64,000 nucleotides of DNA from an uncultured Bacteroidales bacterium. GTDB lineage: Bacteria > Bacteroidota > Bacteroidia > Bacteroidales > Paludibacteraceae. The stretch covers positions 21,981 to 85,980 of the forward strand of contig ONBO01000014.1 of assembly GCA_900316125.1 (NCBI GenBank), written 5' to 3'. Positions 1 through 8,812 of the stretch are shown in pieces. A program made the position numbers and the translations under genes. The number at the start of each line of letters is the position of its first letter. Positions within the stretch are counted from its first letter, which is position 1. The notes under the pieces are model-generated. The model was given only the letters and a program-made list of their open reading frames with translations. It made no database searches and was not told the DNA's origin.

Positions 1-1503
1 TATAACGGCATCTGCAACCTGCGTTTTGATGATACAAACCCTACAAAGGAGGACGTGGAGTATGTGGACGCCATCAAGGAGGACATTGCATGGCTGGGAT
101 TCAAATGGGGCAACATTTACTATGCCTCTGACTACTTCCAGCAGCTATGGGACCTTGCCATTAAACTCATTAAAGATGGCAAAGCCTACGTGGATGAGCA
201 GTCTGCCGAGACCATAGCGGAGCAGAAGGGAACCCCTACCACCCCAGGTGTGGAGAGTCCGTTCCGTAACCGCCCTGTTGAGGAGAATCTTGAGCTATTC
301 AACAAAATGAACAGCGGCGAGATTAAGGATGGTGCCATGGTGCTTAGAGCCAAGATTGACATGGCTTCACCAAACATGCACTTCCGTGACCCTATCATGT
401 ACCGTGTAATTACAGACCACCCTCACCACCGCACTGGCTACCAGTGGAAAGCCTACCCTATGTATGACTTTGCACACGGCCAGTCAGACTATTTTGAGGG
501 CGTGACACACTCTATATGCACACTTGAGTTTGTGGTTCACAGACCTCTGTATGACTGGTTTATTGACCAGTTTGCTGATACAGACTACCGTCCTCGCCAG
601 TATGAGTTCAACCGCCTCAACATTACTTACACAGTTATGAGCAAGCGTAAGATGCTCCAGCTGGTGCAAGAGGGTCTGGTGGCTGGATGGGACGATCCAC
701 GTATGCCTACTATATGCGGTCTGCGCCGCCGTGGATACACTCCAGAGGCTATAAAGAACTTTATAAGCCGCATAGGATACACCAAATATGAGGCAACTAT
801 TGACGTATCAATGCTTGAGGCTTCAGTACGAGAAGACCTTAAGGCACGCGCTAACCGTGTATGCGCCATATTTGACCCTGTGAAACTTATCATAGACAAC
901 TACCCTGAAGGCGGCTCTGAGGTTCTCACCACAGAGAACAACCCCGATAATGAGAACGCAGGCACCCGTGAAATCACATTCTCAAAAGAGCTTTACATTG
1001 AGCGCGGTGACTTTATGGAGAATGCGCCAAAGGATTTCTATCGTCTGACACCAGGAGGCCGTGAAGTACGCTTAAAAAGCGCCTACATTATACAATGTAC
1101 CGGATTTGACAAGGATGCCGATGGGAACATTACAGCAGTTCACTGCACGTATGACCCTGACACAAAGAGCGGAACTGAGGGCGGTAACCGTAAGGTTAAG
1201 AGCACCATCAACTGGGTTGACACCAAGAATGCCGCCAAGGCTGAGGTCCGCCTGTATGACAGACTCTTCTCTATTGAAAATCCGTCAGCCTCTGAGAAAG
1301 ACTTCCGTGAACTGCTCAACCCTGACTCTCTCAAAGTTGTTGAGGGCTGCATAGTGGAGCGCTCACTTGCAAGTGCAAAACCGTTAGAGCACTTCCAGTT
1401 CCTGAAGCAGGGCTACTTCACTGTGGATAAGGATTCCACGCCTGAGAAACCGATATTCAACAGAACGGTTTCACTTAAAGACAATTGGGCAAAGAAAAAC
1501 TAA
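1..1503 (+). CDS. glnS: Glutaminyl-tRNA synthetase, 5' end outside the window
   Basis: Charges tRNA-Gln with glutamine in the cytoplasm; class I aminoacyl-tRNA synthetase. The frame is open from base 1 and reads YNGICNLRFDDTNPTKED at the edge, a conserved stretch just after the HIGH motif, so roughly the first 60-70 residues (including HIGH) lie outside. The KMSKS-class loop appears as VMSKRK near bases 634-651. After it comes the usual C-terminal beta-barrel anticodon-binding region, ending FNRTVSLKDNWAKKN. Five hundred residues are visible, which fits a family length of about 550-580. A GTG at 55 is internal, not the start. A strong terminator follows directly. Identification is firm; only the N-terminus is unseen. 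Confidence 0.96.
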   Translation, partial: YNGICNLRFDDTNPTKEDVEYVDAIKEDIAWLGFKWGNIYYASDYFQQLWDLAIKLIKDGKAYVDEQSAETIAEQKGTPTTPGVESPFRNRPVEENLELFNKMNSGEIKDGAMVLRAKIDMASPNMHFRDPIMYRVITDHPHHRTGYQWKAYPMYDFAHGQSDYFEGVTHSICTLEFVVHRPLYDWFIDQFADTDYRPRQYEFNRLNITYTVMSKRKMLQLVQEGLVAGWDDPRMPTICGLRRRGYTPEAIKNFISRIGYTKYEATIDVSMLEASVREDLKARANRVCAIFDPVKLIIDNYPEGGSEVLTTENNPDNENAGTREITFSKELYIERGDFMENAPKDFYRLTPGGREVRLKSAYIIQCTGFDKDADGNITAVHCTYDPDTKSGTEGGNRKVKSTINWVDTKNAAKAEVRLYDRLFSIENPSASEKDFRELLNPDSLKVVEGCIVERSLASAKPLEHFQFLKQGYFTVDKDSTPEKPIFNRTVSLKDNWAKKN

Positions 1504-1520
1504 CAGTTGATAGCACATAA

Positions 1521-1555
1521 AAAAAAATCCGTTGGAGTTTCCAACGGATTTTTTT
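1521..1555. terminator. Bidirectional rho-independent terminator between glnS and spt
   Basis: A perfect 15-bp inverted repeat (1521-1535 with 1541-1555, 5-base loop) begins with A7 and ends with T7, so it forms a GC-containing hairpin with a U-tract on either strand. It lies between the convergent glnS (+) and serine palmitoyltransferase (-) genes and can terminate both. Confidence 0.93.
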
Positions 1556-1574
1556 GTACTGAATGTAGTGCTTA

Positions 1575-2762
1575 TTATTGAAGCACTCCAAGAAGTTTTG
1601 CGTTCTTTGTAATTTTAGCAACGGCCTCGTCAATCTGCTCAAATGTATGAGTAGCCATAAGAGAGATACGGATAAGAGTATCTTCAGAAGGCACAGCTGG
1701 AGAAACCACTGGATTTACAAATATACCGTCATCCATAAGCATACGGGTGATACGGAATGTCTTCTCGTTGTCACGTATAAAGAGAGGAATAATAGGAGTG
1801 GTTGTATGACCAATCTCAAAGCCCTCTTTCTTAAATGCGTCAATCATGCGGTGAGTGTTAGCCCACAGCTGTTTTGGACGCCACTTCTCCTCTGCCATAA
1901 CATCAAGAGCGGCAAGAACAGCACCTGTAGCTGCAGGAGTAATACTTGCACTGAATATGAATGTACGTGAGTTGTGACGAAGGAAGTTGATAACATCTTT
2001 GTTAGAAGCCACAAAACCACCAATAGTGGCTAGAGACTTACTAAACGTACCCATAACAAGCTCAACATCATTTTGAAGACCAAAGTGTTCGCAAACACCG
2101 GCACCGTTCTCTCCAAAGAAGCCGAGAGAGTGAGCCTCATCCACATATATTGAAGCGTTGTATTTCTTAGCTAGTGCAACCATCTCAGGCAGCTTGCAGA
2201 CATCGCCCTCCATAGAGAACACACCATCTGTGGCAATCACCTTGATTTTGTCAGGGTCACACATCTGAAGGAAGCGCTCAAGCTCCTCCATATTGTTATG
2301 TTTGTACTTGAACTGTTTTGCCATGCTAACACGTGAGCCTTCAATAATAGATGCATGGTTCAAGCGGTCAAGAAGCAGATAATCCTCACGTCCGCCAAGA
2401 CATGGAATAACACCTGAATTTACGGTAAATCCGGTGGGGTAAACCATAGCCTCCTCCTTACCTACAAGTTTTGCAAGGCGTTCCTCAAGTTCAAGGTGAA
2501 TGTCAAGTGTACCGTTTAGGAAACGGGAACCGGCACAACCAGTACCATACTTCTCGGTAGCCTTAATAGCACCCTCCTTAATACGTGGGTGATTTGTCAG
2601 TCCGAGATAACTGTTGGAACCAAACATCAGGACAGGCTTACCATCAATTATAACCTCTGTATCCTGATCAGAAGAGATAGCCCTGAAATAGGGATAAACG
2701 CCCAAGGCCTTTGCCTTCTGAGGGGCGTCATATTGTGCCAAACGTTCACTTAAAAGACTCAT
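1575..2762 (-). CDS. spt: Serine palmitoyltransferase (sphingolipid synthesis)
   Basis: PLP-dependent alpha-oxoamine synthase, 395 residues, full length for the family. It condenses serine with a fatty acyl-CoA to 3-ketodihydrosphinganine, the first step of sphingolipid synthesis in the cytoplasm. Visible signatures: FGSNSYLGLTNHPR near residue 47, GSRFLNGTLDIHLELEE near 78, His136 in the substrate pocket, DEAHSLGFFG (Asp208, His211) and the PLP lysine in GTFSKSLATIGG (Lys242). The paralogues KBL (glycine C-acetyltransferase) and BioF share this fold; the GVYPYFR N-terminus and FGSNSYLGL match the Bacteroides serine palmitoyltransferase as I remember it. It stands alone behind its own promoter. 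Confidence in the superfamily is near certain, in the substrate good. Confidence 0.87.
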   Translation of the reverse strand: MSLLSERLAQYDAPQKAKALGVYPYFRAISSDQDTEVIIDGKPVLMFGSNSYLGLTNHPRIKEGAIKATEKYGTGCAGSRFLNGTLDIHLELEERLAKLVGKEEAMVYPTGFTVNSGVIPCLGGREDYLLLDRLNHASIIEGSRVSMAKQFKYKHNNMEELERFLQMCDPDKIKVIATDGVFSMEGDVCKLPEMVALAKKYNASIYVDEAHSLGFFGENGAGVCEHFGLQNDVELVMGTFSKSLATIGGFVASNKDVINFLRHNSRTFIFSASITPAATGAVLAALDVMAEEKWRPKQLWANTHRMIDAFKKEGFEIGHTTTPIIPLFIRDNEKTFRITRMLMDDGIFVNPVVSPAVPSEDTLIRISLMATHTFEQIDEAVAKITKNAKLLGVLQ

Positions 2763-2792
2763 ACTAGTAATTAATTGTTAAAATTATGAGTA

Positions 2793-2824
2793 CAAAAATA
2801 ATAATTTTTTTTACGAAATCAAAA
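2793..2824 (-). promoter_or_regulatory. Bacteroidetes-type promoter for spt
   Basis: Read on the minus strand, a TTTG -33 element (bases 2820-2823) is followed after 19 bases by TATTTTTG (2793-2800), matching the Bacteroidetes -7 consensus TAnnTTTG. It would start transcription about 25 bases before the spt ATG. Confidence 0.72.
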
Positions 2825-2842
2825 GAAACGCCTAAAAATGCA

Positions 2843-3346
2843 CTAATTAACTTCAACCAGTCCCTCTGGCAGAGACATTTTTATTACACGGTCTGCATCA
2901 TTAACATCCTCAATCCATTCATCCACAACTGGTATAAGCACAGTACCACCCTCCCCTGTCACCTCAAGCAGCACATTCTCAGTCTGGTCATCAATGGCGG
3001 TTATAACGCCTATCCTCTTATCGCCGTCAAAAATCACATAGCCTTCAAGCGAGCCGTAGCTGTCATCCTCATCCAAGTCATCAATCTTCAAGTAAACAGC
3101 CGCCCCGATAAGTTTCTGTGCAGCCTTATCTGAATTTACATCTTCAATTTTCACGATGTCAACATTATCTGACTTTCCACGATGCCCCTCTATAAAGAAC
3201 GGAACGTAAAGTCCGTCCAAGGGCACAATGATATAATCAGTGTCAAATAGTGCGGAGTTATCCACCTGCATTGTCATCTCACCTTTTACGCCGTGAGGCT
3301 TCAATAATCTACCTACGGCCCTGATGTTATCTGATATTTGTTCCAT
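2843..3346 (-). CDS. rimM: 16S rRNA processing / ribosome maturation factor RimM
   Basis: Assists maturation of the 30S subunit head by binding ribosomal protein S19. The 167-residue length is normal. The N-terminal beta-barrel begins with GRLLKPHGVKGEMTMQV (residues 12-28). The C-terminal PRC-barrel half contains GYVIFDGDKRIGVITAI, then the typical ending with LIPVVDEWIEDVND (about residues 137-150). It lies 63 bases downstream of the alpha-2-macroglobulin-like gene on the same strand, so it may be cotranscribed, although the spacer carries a repeat-like sequence. Identification is by family-wide pattern and is secure. Confidence 0.93.
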   Translation of the reverse strand: MEQISDNIRAVGRLLKPHGVKGEMTMQVDNSALFDTDYIIVPLDGLYVPFFIEGHRGKSDNVDIVKIEDVNSDKAAQKLIGAAVYLKIDDLDEDDSYGSLEGYVIFDGDKRIGVITAIDDQTENVLLEVTGEGGTVLIPVVDEWIEDVNDADRVIKMSLPEGLVEVN

Positions 3347-3354
3347 AATGCAAT

Positions 3355-3405
3355 ATTAACTCTCAACTCTTAATTACGAGACTCTTCGCTTTGCTCAGAG
3401 TGACG
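3355..3405. repeat. Intergenic repeat-like spacer with small hairpin
   Basis: The rimM upstream spacer holds two short motifs that look like dispersed Bacteroidetes intergenic repeats: ATTAACTCTCAACTCTTAA (3355-3373), similar to the spacers at 22550-22573 and 33268-33293, and a CTCTTCGCTTTGCTCAGAG element (3381-3399) with ACTCT/AGAGT arms. Only similarity within this window is seen; genome-wide copy number is inferred. Confidence 0.4.
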
Positions 3406-3409
3406 TACA

Positions 3410-6400
3410 TTAATTAATCCTCATTCTTAAACCCTTGGTCTGTGACTTAAAGTCTGCGCTGTACATACTCTCAATGGTGGCAAAACCAGCGGCATAGTCA
3501 CCGGCAAGATTTGCCTTGAGTTCATATTCAAACACGTATGTACCCTTTGGCATATAGTCAAAGAAGAAATCAACGCTGTAATCCTTGGTACAAGTGTAGT
3601 ACATGAGGCCGCTCATAATCCTATAGCCTGAAACCTGGCTTGCAGGCTCCAATCCTGCAGGGCGCAAATCCCTCAGATGTATGAACTGCATACTACGGTC
3701 GGCTGTAACCACAAGGCGCACAATCACCTTATCGGCGGTATGAATATCATCTGTAAGGCTTACAGGCTTTAACATTCCATCCTTCTGAACATAGTATGTC
3801 TTTTCAAGTTTCAATCGGTCATCAGTATGTTTCAGCACCTTGTCAACATCTTCAGTGTACTGCCAGTATGCAGCTCCAAGCGCAAGGGTGGTACCCGTTT
3901 TGTGAGCCTTGATTTTAGCAAGTTCCGGTGTAAGCGCCTTGCCGTCAAAGCACTCTCTCATAGAGGCAGCCCACTGAACAGAGTCACTGTCAAGCGTTAC
4001 GTCACCTATGTTAACAATCAGACGCCCGTCTCCGTTACCCACGCTGTTTCCGGCAAAGACAAGCGCTCCAAGAGCGTCAGCGGTGGCTACAGAATTACCC
4101 CACATATTGGTCTGCTTGTTATATAGCAGCCAGAGTTTCATCTTGGCAAGTTCCTCCTCATTAGGGTCAACCGTGGCAAACGCCTCTATGTAATCAGCCT
4201 GAGTGTAGATATTCGAGGTGTTTGGCCAGTACAGTCCAAGATTCGGCTTGAACACATAGAACTCACGTATATGATTGATAATACGTTTAGCCTCATTAGG
4301 GTCACCGTCTGCAAAGAGCACTCTTGCTATAAGAGCCTTCTGTGGCAAAGTGTACTTCTTCCAGTTCTTGTAGATATACTTGTAGTAATGCTTGTAGCTT
4401 GGAGTGCTCTGTTTGCCTGCTATAAGCATGGTGGAGATATCATACGTACCTGGGATTGAGACCTTTGTAAGTTTCATCTGCTCCTGATAAGAGCGTTCCA
4501 TCTCCACAACCAAATACTTTACAGCCTTCTTATACTCATCTGAACTGTAACCAGTCTTTTGCAGCTGCTCCACCACAAAATGAGTTATATACCAGCTTGA
4601 CTTACCGCCCTCAAACCAGGCAAAGCCGCCATCGCCGTTCTGCAGTTTGAAAAGCCTCTTAAGGAATTTCTCACGCTTACTCTCCTGCGCCTTTACGTTA
4701 AGCAGCTCCACAAGTGAATTGTTACGCTCAGTCTCAAACTTGGCGTCAAGAACCCATGGACTCTCCTGCAGAAGAATATTCTTAAGACTCTCATTTGCTG
4801 AGAGAGGAGACTCTACGGTCTGCTCACCGCTCTTCAGCCTCTCAAGGTAAGCTTTAAGATTTTTATTCTTTGCAACGGCAGCTGATGAGAGCCAGTTCAC
4901 ATAGTAGGCAAGGGCAATATCAACAGCATCCTCATAGTAAGGCTCCTTTATGTAAGGCAATGACTGAAGAGCCATTGTGGCCGCGTCAGGAGTGATATCT
5001 ATTGTGAATGAACGGCTCACAAGTGTCTCTGACTTGTTGTTTGCGTAGCTCTCAAATTCAAACTCATAGTCACCTGGCTTGAATATGCTTATAGGCATTG
5101 ACTCTGTTACAATTGTTTGTGAAGAAAGCACAGGAATCATATTCTCCACGCCGTCTGTAAATCGTCCGCTCTTGGCGGTCACTCTCACCTTAAGCAGCGA
5201 TGCTGTCTTAGGCACACTCACCTTGCATGTGGTTGAGCAGTTTGAAGAGGCGCCAGCCTTAACCACCTCACTGAACTCAGCAAGCACATCGCCGCTCACC
5301 ATATCAGAAACGGTCCACTTGGTGGTTACATCCTTGGCCTCATCAGAGAGGTTCTCTATAGTGGCTGCAAGTGTAATGGAGTCTGTAGTGCGCACAAAGC
5401 GAGGCAGATTGGTATTGACCGATATGGTCTTCTGTGTCTTGACTGTGTCTGTGAGCACAGCTGTGCGTATATCGTTGCTATGAACAAGAGTCATGACCTT
5501 CCAGCCGGTAAGAGCCTCCGGAGCCTCAAATTCAAACTCCAACGCTCCGTTCTCAGCCATAAGCTGCGGATAGAAGAATGCGGTTTCTGCAAAGTTACCT
5601 CTTACGGCGATGTTATCATCGGTGTCATTCATATCAGCCGCCTGAGGCAATGCAGCATCAGCCATCTCCACAGAAGCCTCTTCCATTTCCACCTCTGCCG
5701 TAGCCATTACTGCGTTCTTCTCAAGCATTCTGACCTCACCACCATCTTCCATTAGACGAAGCCCACGGCCTGCACCTTTTCCGCGTAAGCTTCTGCCGCC
5801 CATTGCGTAATAACGGCTGCTCCACAGATTAAACCCGAACATCTTCAGCTCAGGATATGAGAAACTGTACATTGAATGATAAGAACCGTGATAGTATGTA
5901 CTACCAGTGAGGAATCCGCTGCTGTTATCACTCCATACTGGCGGTGTAGGATAGGTCTTATGCACAGGATTAAAGTACCATGAGTTTGATGCTATGGCGT
6001 CAAGACTGATGTCATACATACAAACCAGAGCCTCAACTGTAACAGGATTTCCGTCAACATCTGTTATGCAGGCTGTCCACTTGTCCTTCTCATTTGGCTC
6101 ATACACCTTATTGATATGGGTGTACTCAATCTTCAAATCTCGGCTCTTCACCACCCTTTCAATGGTAACTGATCTTCTCTCACTCTTACCTTCCCTGACT
6201 GTAATAAACTGCACAGACAATCTATCCTGATATGATTTCTTAAACTCAAATTTGAGTTTAATATTGCCAGATTTAAGCTTCAAGACTTTGCGTTCTATCA
6301 GTTCATCGCCACTATATACATCCATAAGAGTGTAGACATTGTATGATGAGCCCAGCAGAATCTCAGCGGTCTCACCATCAGCGCACTTGGTTTTTACAGG

Positions 6401-8812
6401 GATAACCCACTGCAGGCTCTCCACCGCAGGCTTGCCATCTGAGAGTGAATAAAGCGTGAAATCACTATACGAACTCACCTTACGCTCCTTATCATCTGTA
6501 GCTTCAAGATACAGATAGTATTTGCCGCTCTCCAGTTTCTTAAAGTCAATGTCAAGTTTCTCCCACGATGTAAACTTACCCTCCTTTACCAGCACATCGC
6601 CGGGCTTTTTCAACTGATAAACACCCTTTATAGTAACCTTGTTACCTGTGCGGTCATACGCGGAAGGAATTATATCACCTAACTTATCCTTATCAGTCAA
6701 TCCGTTAAGAGGCAAATTGAGAGAATAGCTTGATCTTCCTATCACAAAGGAGTATGAACCACTCTGTGTCTCATTTGACACGTCAGTTACGTCAACCTCA
6801 ATATTGAAGCGATAGAACGGATGATCATTCTCTGACACTATGTTAGGCAGGAACTCAAAGTTATAGTTGCCGTTTTCATCACACTCCGCAGTGCCGCTTG
6901 CCACCACGCTCTTCAGCTGAGGCAGGTTCCAGCCCCAGTAACAGTAGTACACAGGAGTGGAAACAACATTATACTTTACGGTTCCACCGCTCACTGGTGT
7001 GCCGCGATAATATTTAGCCACACCCTTCACCTTAACAGTATCAGTAATAACTGTGGCCGCCACATTGTCAACGCTAACCTCAAATGTAGGCCTTTTGTAC
7101 TCCTCCACCTTAAAGGTCTGACTGCCGGCAAAAGAGTTCAGATGGAAATTACCATTCAAAAGCCCCTCTGGAATCTTAAACTCCACATAGAAGGAACCGT
7201 ACTCATTTGTCTGCACCTTTTGGGATTCAACCTTGCTCCAGTTAGCGTCATACAGAGACACCTCAACGGGTGTGTTACGGACGAAGAGCCTGTACTCATC
7301 ACCGTATGACTCATAACATATACCCTTGGCTCTTACCGTCTGGCCGGGGCGATACACAGCCCTGTCAAGGAAGAATGACACATGTGCGTGGCGTGTAAGC
7401 TTGTCATCATTCCCATATACGTTGGCATGGCACACCGGATAGTAGGTGTCACTGCCATCCTCCACAAACACAGACATGTTAGTATCCTTCTCTTTCTTTA
7501 CAGTAGCCACACCAAACTCATTTGTCTTGGCTGTGAAAGATGATACGTCTGATTTTGCAGACCTGACGGTCACACCCTTTAGCGGCTCTCCGCTTATACG
7601 GTCAACAACATAGAACTCAGCCCCTTTCTTTAGAATCTTAGGGAACGCCATAAACTTTGTGACAGTGAAGTTATGGCTTATGGTCAGTTTCTCCTTGTCA
7701 TCTGGAATAATAATGAACTTATAGATGCCGCACTTATTCTCATTTATGGTAATGCGGAAATCCCTGCACTTGAACTCCGGATCCTGCTCAAGGTCATACT
7801 CCTTTTCACTAACCACACTCCAGTCTGACGGACTAAGCTTGTATCTTTTTTCAAAATACTCCGCGTGAGACAAGTTCAGTCTCTTAATTATAACTTTAAT
7901 GTGTTTTGTGCCCTTGTAGGTAATTCTGACGTTTTCATCCATGCCAGGATAGAAAAGGTCTGAGTGGTTTGGGCTATAATAATTGTCAAATGCAATGTAG
8001 CACTCCTCAATATCCTCTCTTATCCCTGTTATGGATGAGATATAGGGGTTATCGGCGTATTTTTTCTCAAACTCAAGGCATATATCATGCTTCTCCTTGT
8101 CAGACCTTATGCAGTTTTTAAGTTCCAGAGCCATGGCATATACATAAAGCGGAGAATCCTTGTACCCTTCAGCAAAGCCGTTGCCATAACCAACACCCTC
8201 AACTTCCATTTTCCGTTTGTAAAGGTGCAAGTCCAACTTGGCAGCGTCACGCGGCACCGGGTCATTCTTGTGAGCCTCAAGAAGATCCTTATAGTAGGCA
8301 AAAACCTGCGCCGTGTCATACACCAGCATATCTATAGCCCTGTGAACCAGAACATCATATACCGTTGGGCGCAGCTTGTAGTCAACATTAAGCTCAATCT
8401 CATTTCTATACTCTGTAACTGGTGCGGCAAGCAGTGAGTCCCTGTCCTCCAGTGACTTGTTAATGCAGTCTCTCACCTTGTCATTAAAGTTCTTCTTTGT
8501 CCACTCACGCACATCCTCAGGTGCCGGACCGTCAATATCAGTGCGGTCATCTATGAAATAGCGGTTTTCATCATGGTACTCCTTGTACAGCGATGCCAGG
8601 ATTGAATAGTAAATACCCCTCTCTACAGGGTTCTTTGAGGAGATGGCGCTCTTCTCAATTTTTTCAAGATGCGTAAAAAGTGAGTCTGTGTCCACCTCAT
8701 ACGCTTTGCGCATGTTCTCAATGCTTTTTCTAATACCTAATGTGTCTGTGGCCATAACAATGATGAATGATAGTGACAGCAGGGCTGTCAGCATTAATAC
8801 AATTTTTTTCAT
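3410..8812 (-). CDS. Alpha-2-macroglobulin family protein without thioester
   Basis: A very large (1800-residue) exported protein starting with a signal sequence (MKKIVLMLTALLSLSFIIVM). Macroglobulin MG2-type sequence YRPGQTVRAKG occurs near residue 485, and the A2M domain core ALTGWKVMTLVHSND near 1100, followed by an alpha-helical (alpha/alpha toroid) region. Where bacterial A2Ms normally carry YPYGCxEQ, this protein reads LPYIKEPYYEDAVDIALA (near residue 1290), so the Cys-Gln thioester is absent and covalent trapping of proteases is not expected. A Met/Glu/Ala-rich, low-complexity stretch at about 1005-1060, just before the A2M domain, sits where a bait region would be. It overlaps the upstream ABC ATPase gene by 4 bases. 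Family assignment is firm; role in envelope protease defence is inferred. Confidence 0.85.
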   Translation of the reverse strand: MKKIVLMLTALLSLSFIIVMATDTLGIRKSIENMRKAYEVDTDSLFTHLEKIEKSAISSKNPVERGIYYSILASLYKEYHDENRYFIDDRTDIDGPAPEDVREWTKKNFNDKVRDCINKSLEDRDSLLAAPVTEYRNEIELNVDYKLRPTVYDVLVHRAIDMLVYDTAQVFAYYKDLLEAHKNDPVPRDAAKLDLHLYKRKMEVEGVGYGNGFAEGYKDSPLYVYAMALELKNCIRSDKEKHDICLEFEKKYADNPYISSITGIREDIEECYIAFDNYYSPNHSDLFYPGMDENVRITYKGTKHIKVIIKRLNLSHAEYFEKRYKLSPSDWSVVSEKEYDLEQDPEFKCRDFRITINENKCGIYKFIIIPDDKEKLTISHNFTVTKFMAFPKILKKGAEFYVVDRISGEPLKGVTVRSAKSDVSSFTAKTNEFGVATVKKEKDTNMSVFVEDGSDTYYPVCHANVYGNDDKLTRHAHVSFFLDRAVYRPGQTVRAKGICYESYGDEYRLFVRNTPVEVSLYDANWSKVESQKVQTNEYGSFYVEFKIPEGLLNGNFHLNSFAGSQTFKVEEYKRPTFEVSVDNVAATVITDTVKVKGVAKYYRGTPVSGGTVKYNVVSTPVYYCYWGWNLPQLKSVVASGTAECDENGNYNFEFLPNIVSENDHPFYRFNIEVDVTDVSNETQSGSYSFVIGRSSYSLNLPLNGLTDKDKLGDIIPSAYDRTGNKVTIKGVYQLKKPGDVLVKEGKFTSWEKLDIDFKKLESGKYYLYLEATDDKERKVSSYSDFTLYSLSDGKPAVESLQWVIPVKTKCADGETAEILLGSSYNVYTLMDVYSGDELIERKVLKLKSGNIKLKFEFKKSYQDRLSVQFITVREGKSERRSVTIERVVKSRDLKIEYTHINKVYEPNEKDKWTACITDVDGNPVTVEALVCMYDISLDAIASNSWYFNPVHKTYPTPPVWSDNSSGFLTGSTYYHGSYHSMYSFSYPELKMFGFNLWSSRYYAMGGRSLRGKGAGRGLRLMEDGGEVRMLEKNAVMATAEVEMEEASVEMADAALPQAADMNDTDDNIAVRGNFAETAFFYPQLMAENGALEFEFEAPEALTGWKVMTLVHSNDIRTAVLTDTVKTQKTISVNTNLPRFVRTTDSITLAATIENLSDEAKDVTTKWTVSDMVSGDVLAEFSEVVKAGASSNCSTTCKVSVPKTASLLKVRVTAKSGRFTDGVENMIPVLSSQTIVTESMPISIFKPGDYEFEFESYANNKSETLVSRSFTIDITPDAATMALQSLPYIKEPYYEDAVDIALAYYVNWLSSAAVAKNKNLKAYLERLKSGEQTVESPLSANESLKNILLQESPWVLDAKFETERNNSLVELLNVKAQESKREKFLKRLFKLQNGDGGFAWFEGGKSSWYITHFVVEQLQKTGYSSDEYKKAVKYLVVEMERSYQEQMKLTKVSIPGTYDISTMLIAGKQSTPSYKHYYKYIYKNWKKYTLPQKALIARVLFADGDPNEAKRIINHIREFYVFKPNLGLYWPNTSNIYTQADYIEAFATVDPNEEELAKMKLWLLYNKQTNMWGNSVATADALGALVFAGNSVGNGDGRLIVNIGDVTLDSDSVQWAASMRECFDGKALTPELAKIKAHKTGTTLALGAAYWQYTEDVDKVLKHTDDRLKLEKTYYVQKDGMLKPVSLTDDIHTADKVIVRLVVTADRSMQFIHLRDLRPAGLEPASQVSGYRIMSGLMYYTCTKDYSVDFFFDYMPKGTYVFEYELKANLAGDYAAGFATIESMYSADFKSQTKGLRMRIN

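Noticed and set aside
3410..8812. Antisense open frames within the large A2M-like gene (for example 5079-5483)
   Set aside because: They follow the codon periodicity of the minus-strand gene, lack promoters and motifs, and are shadows.
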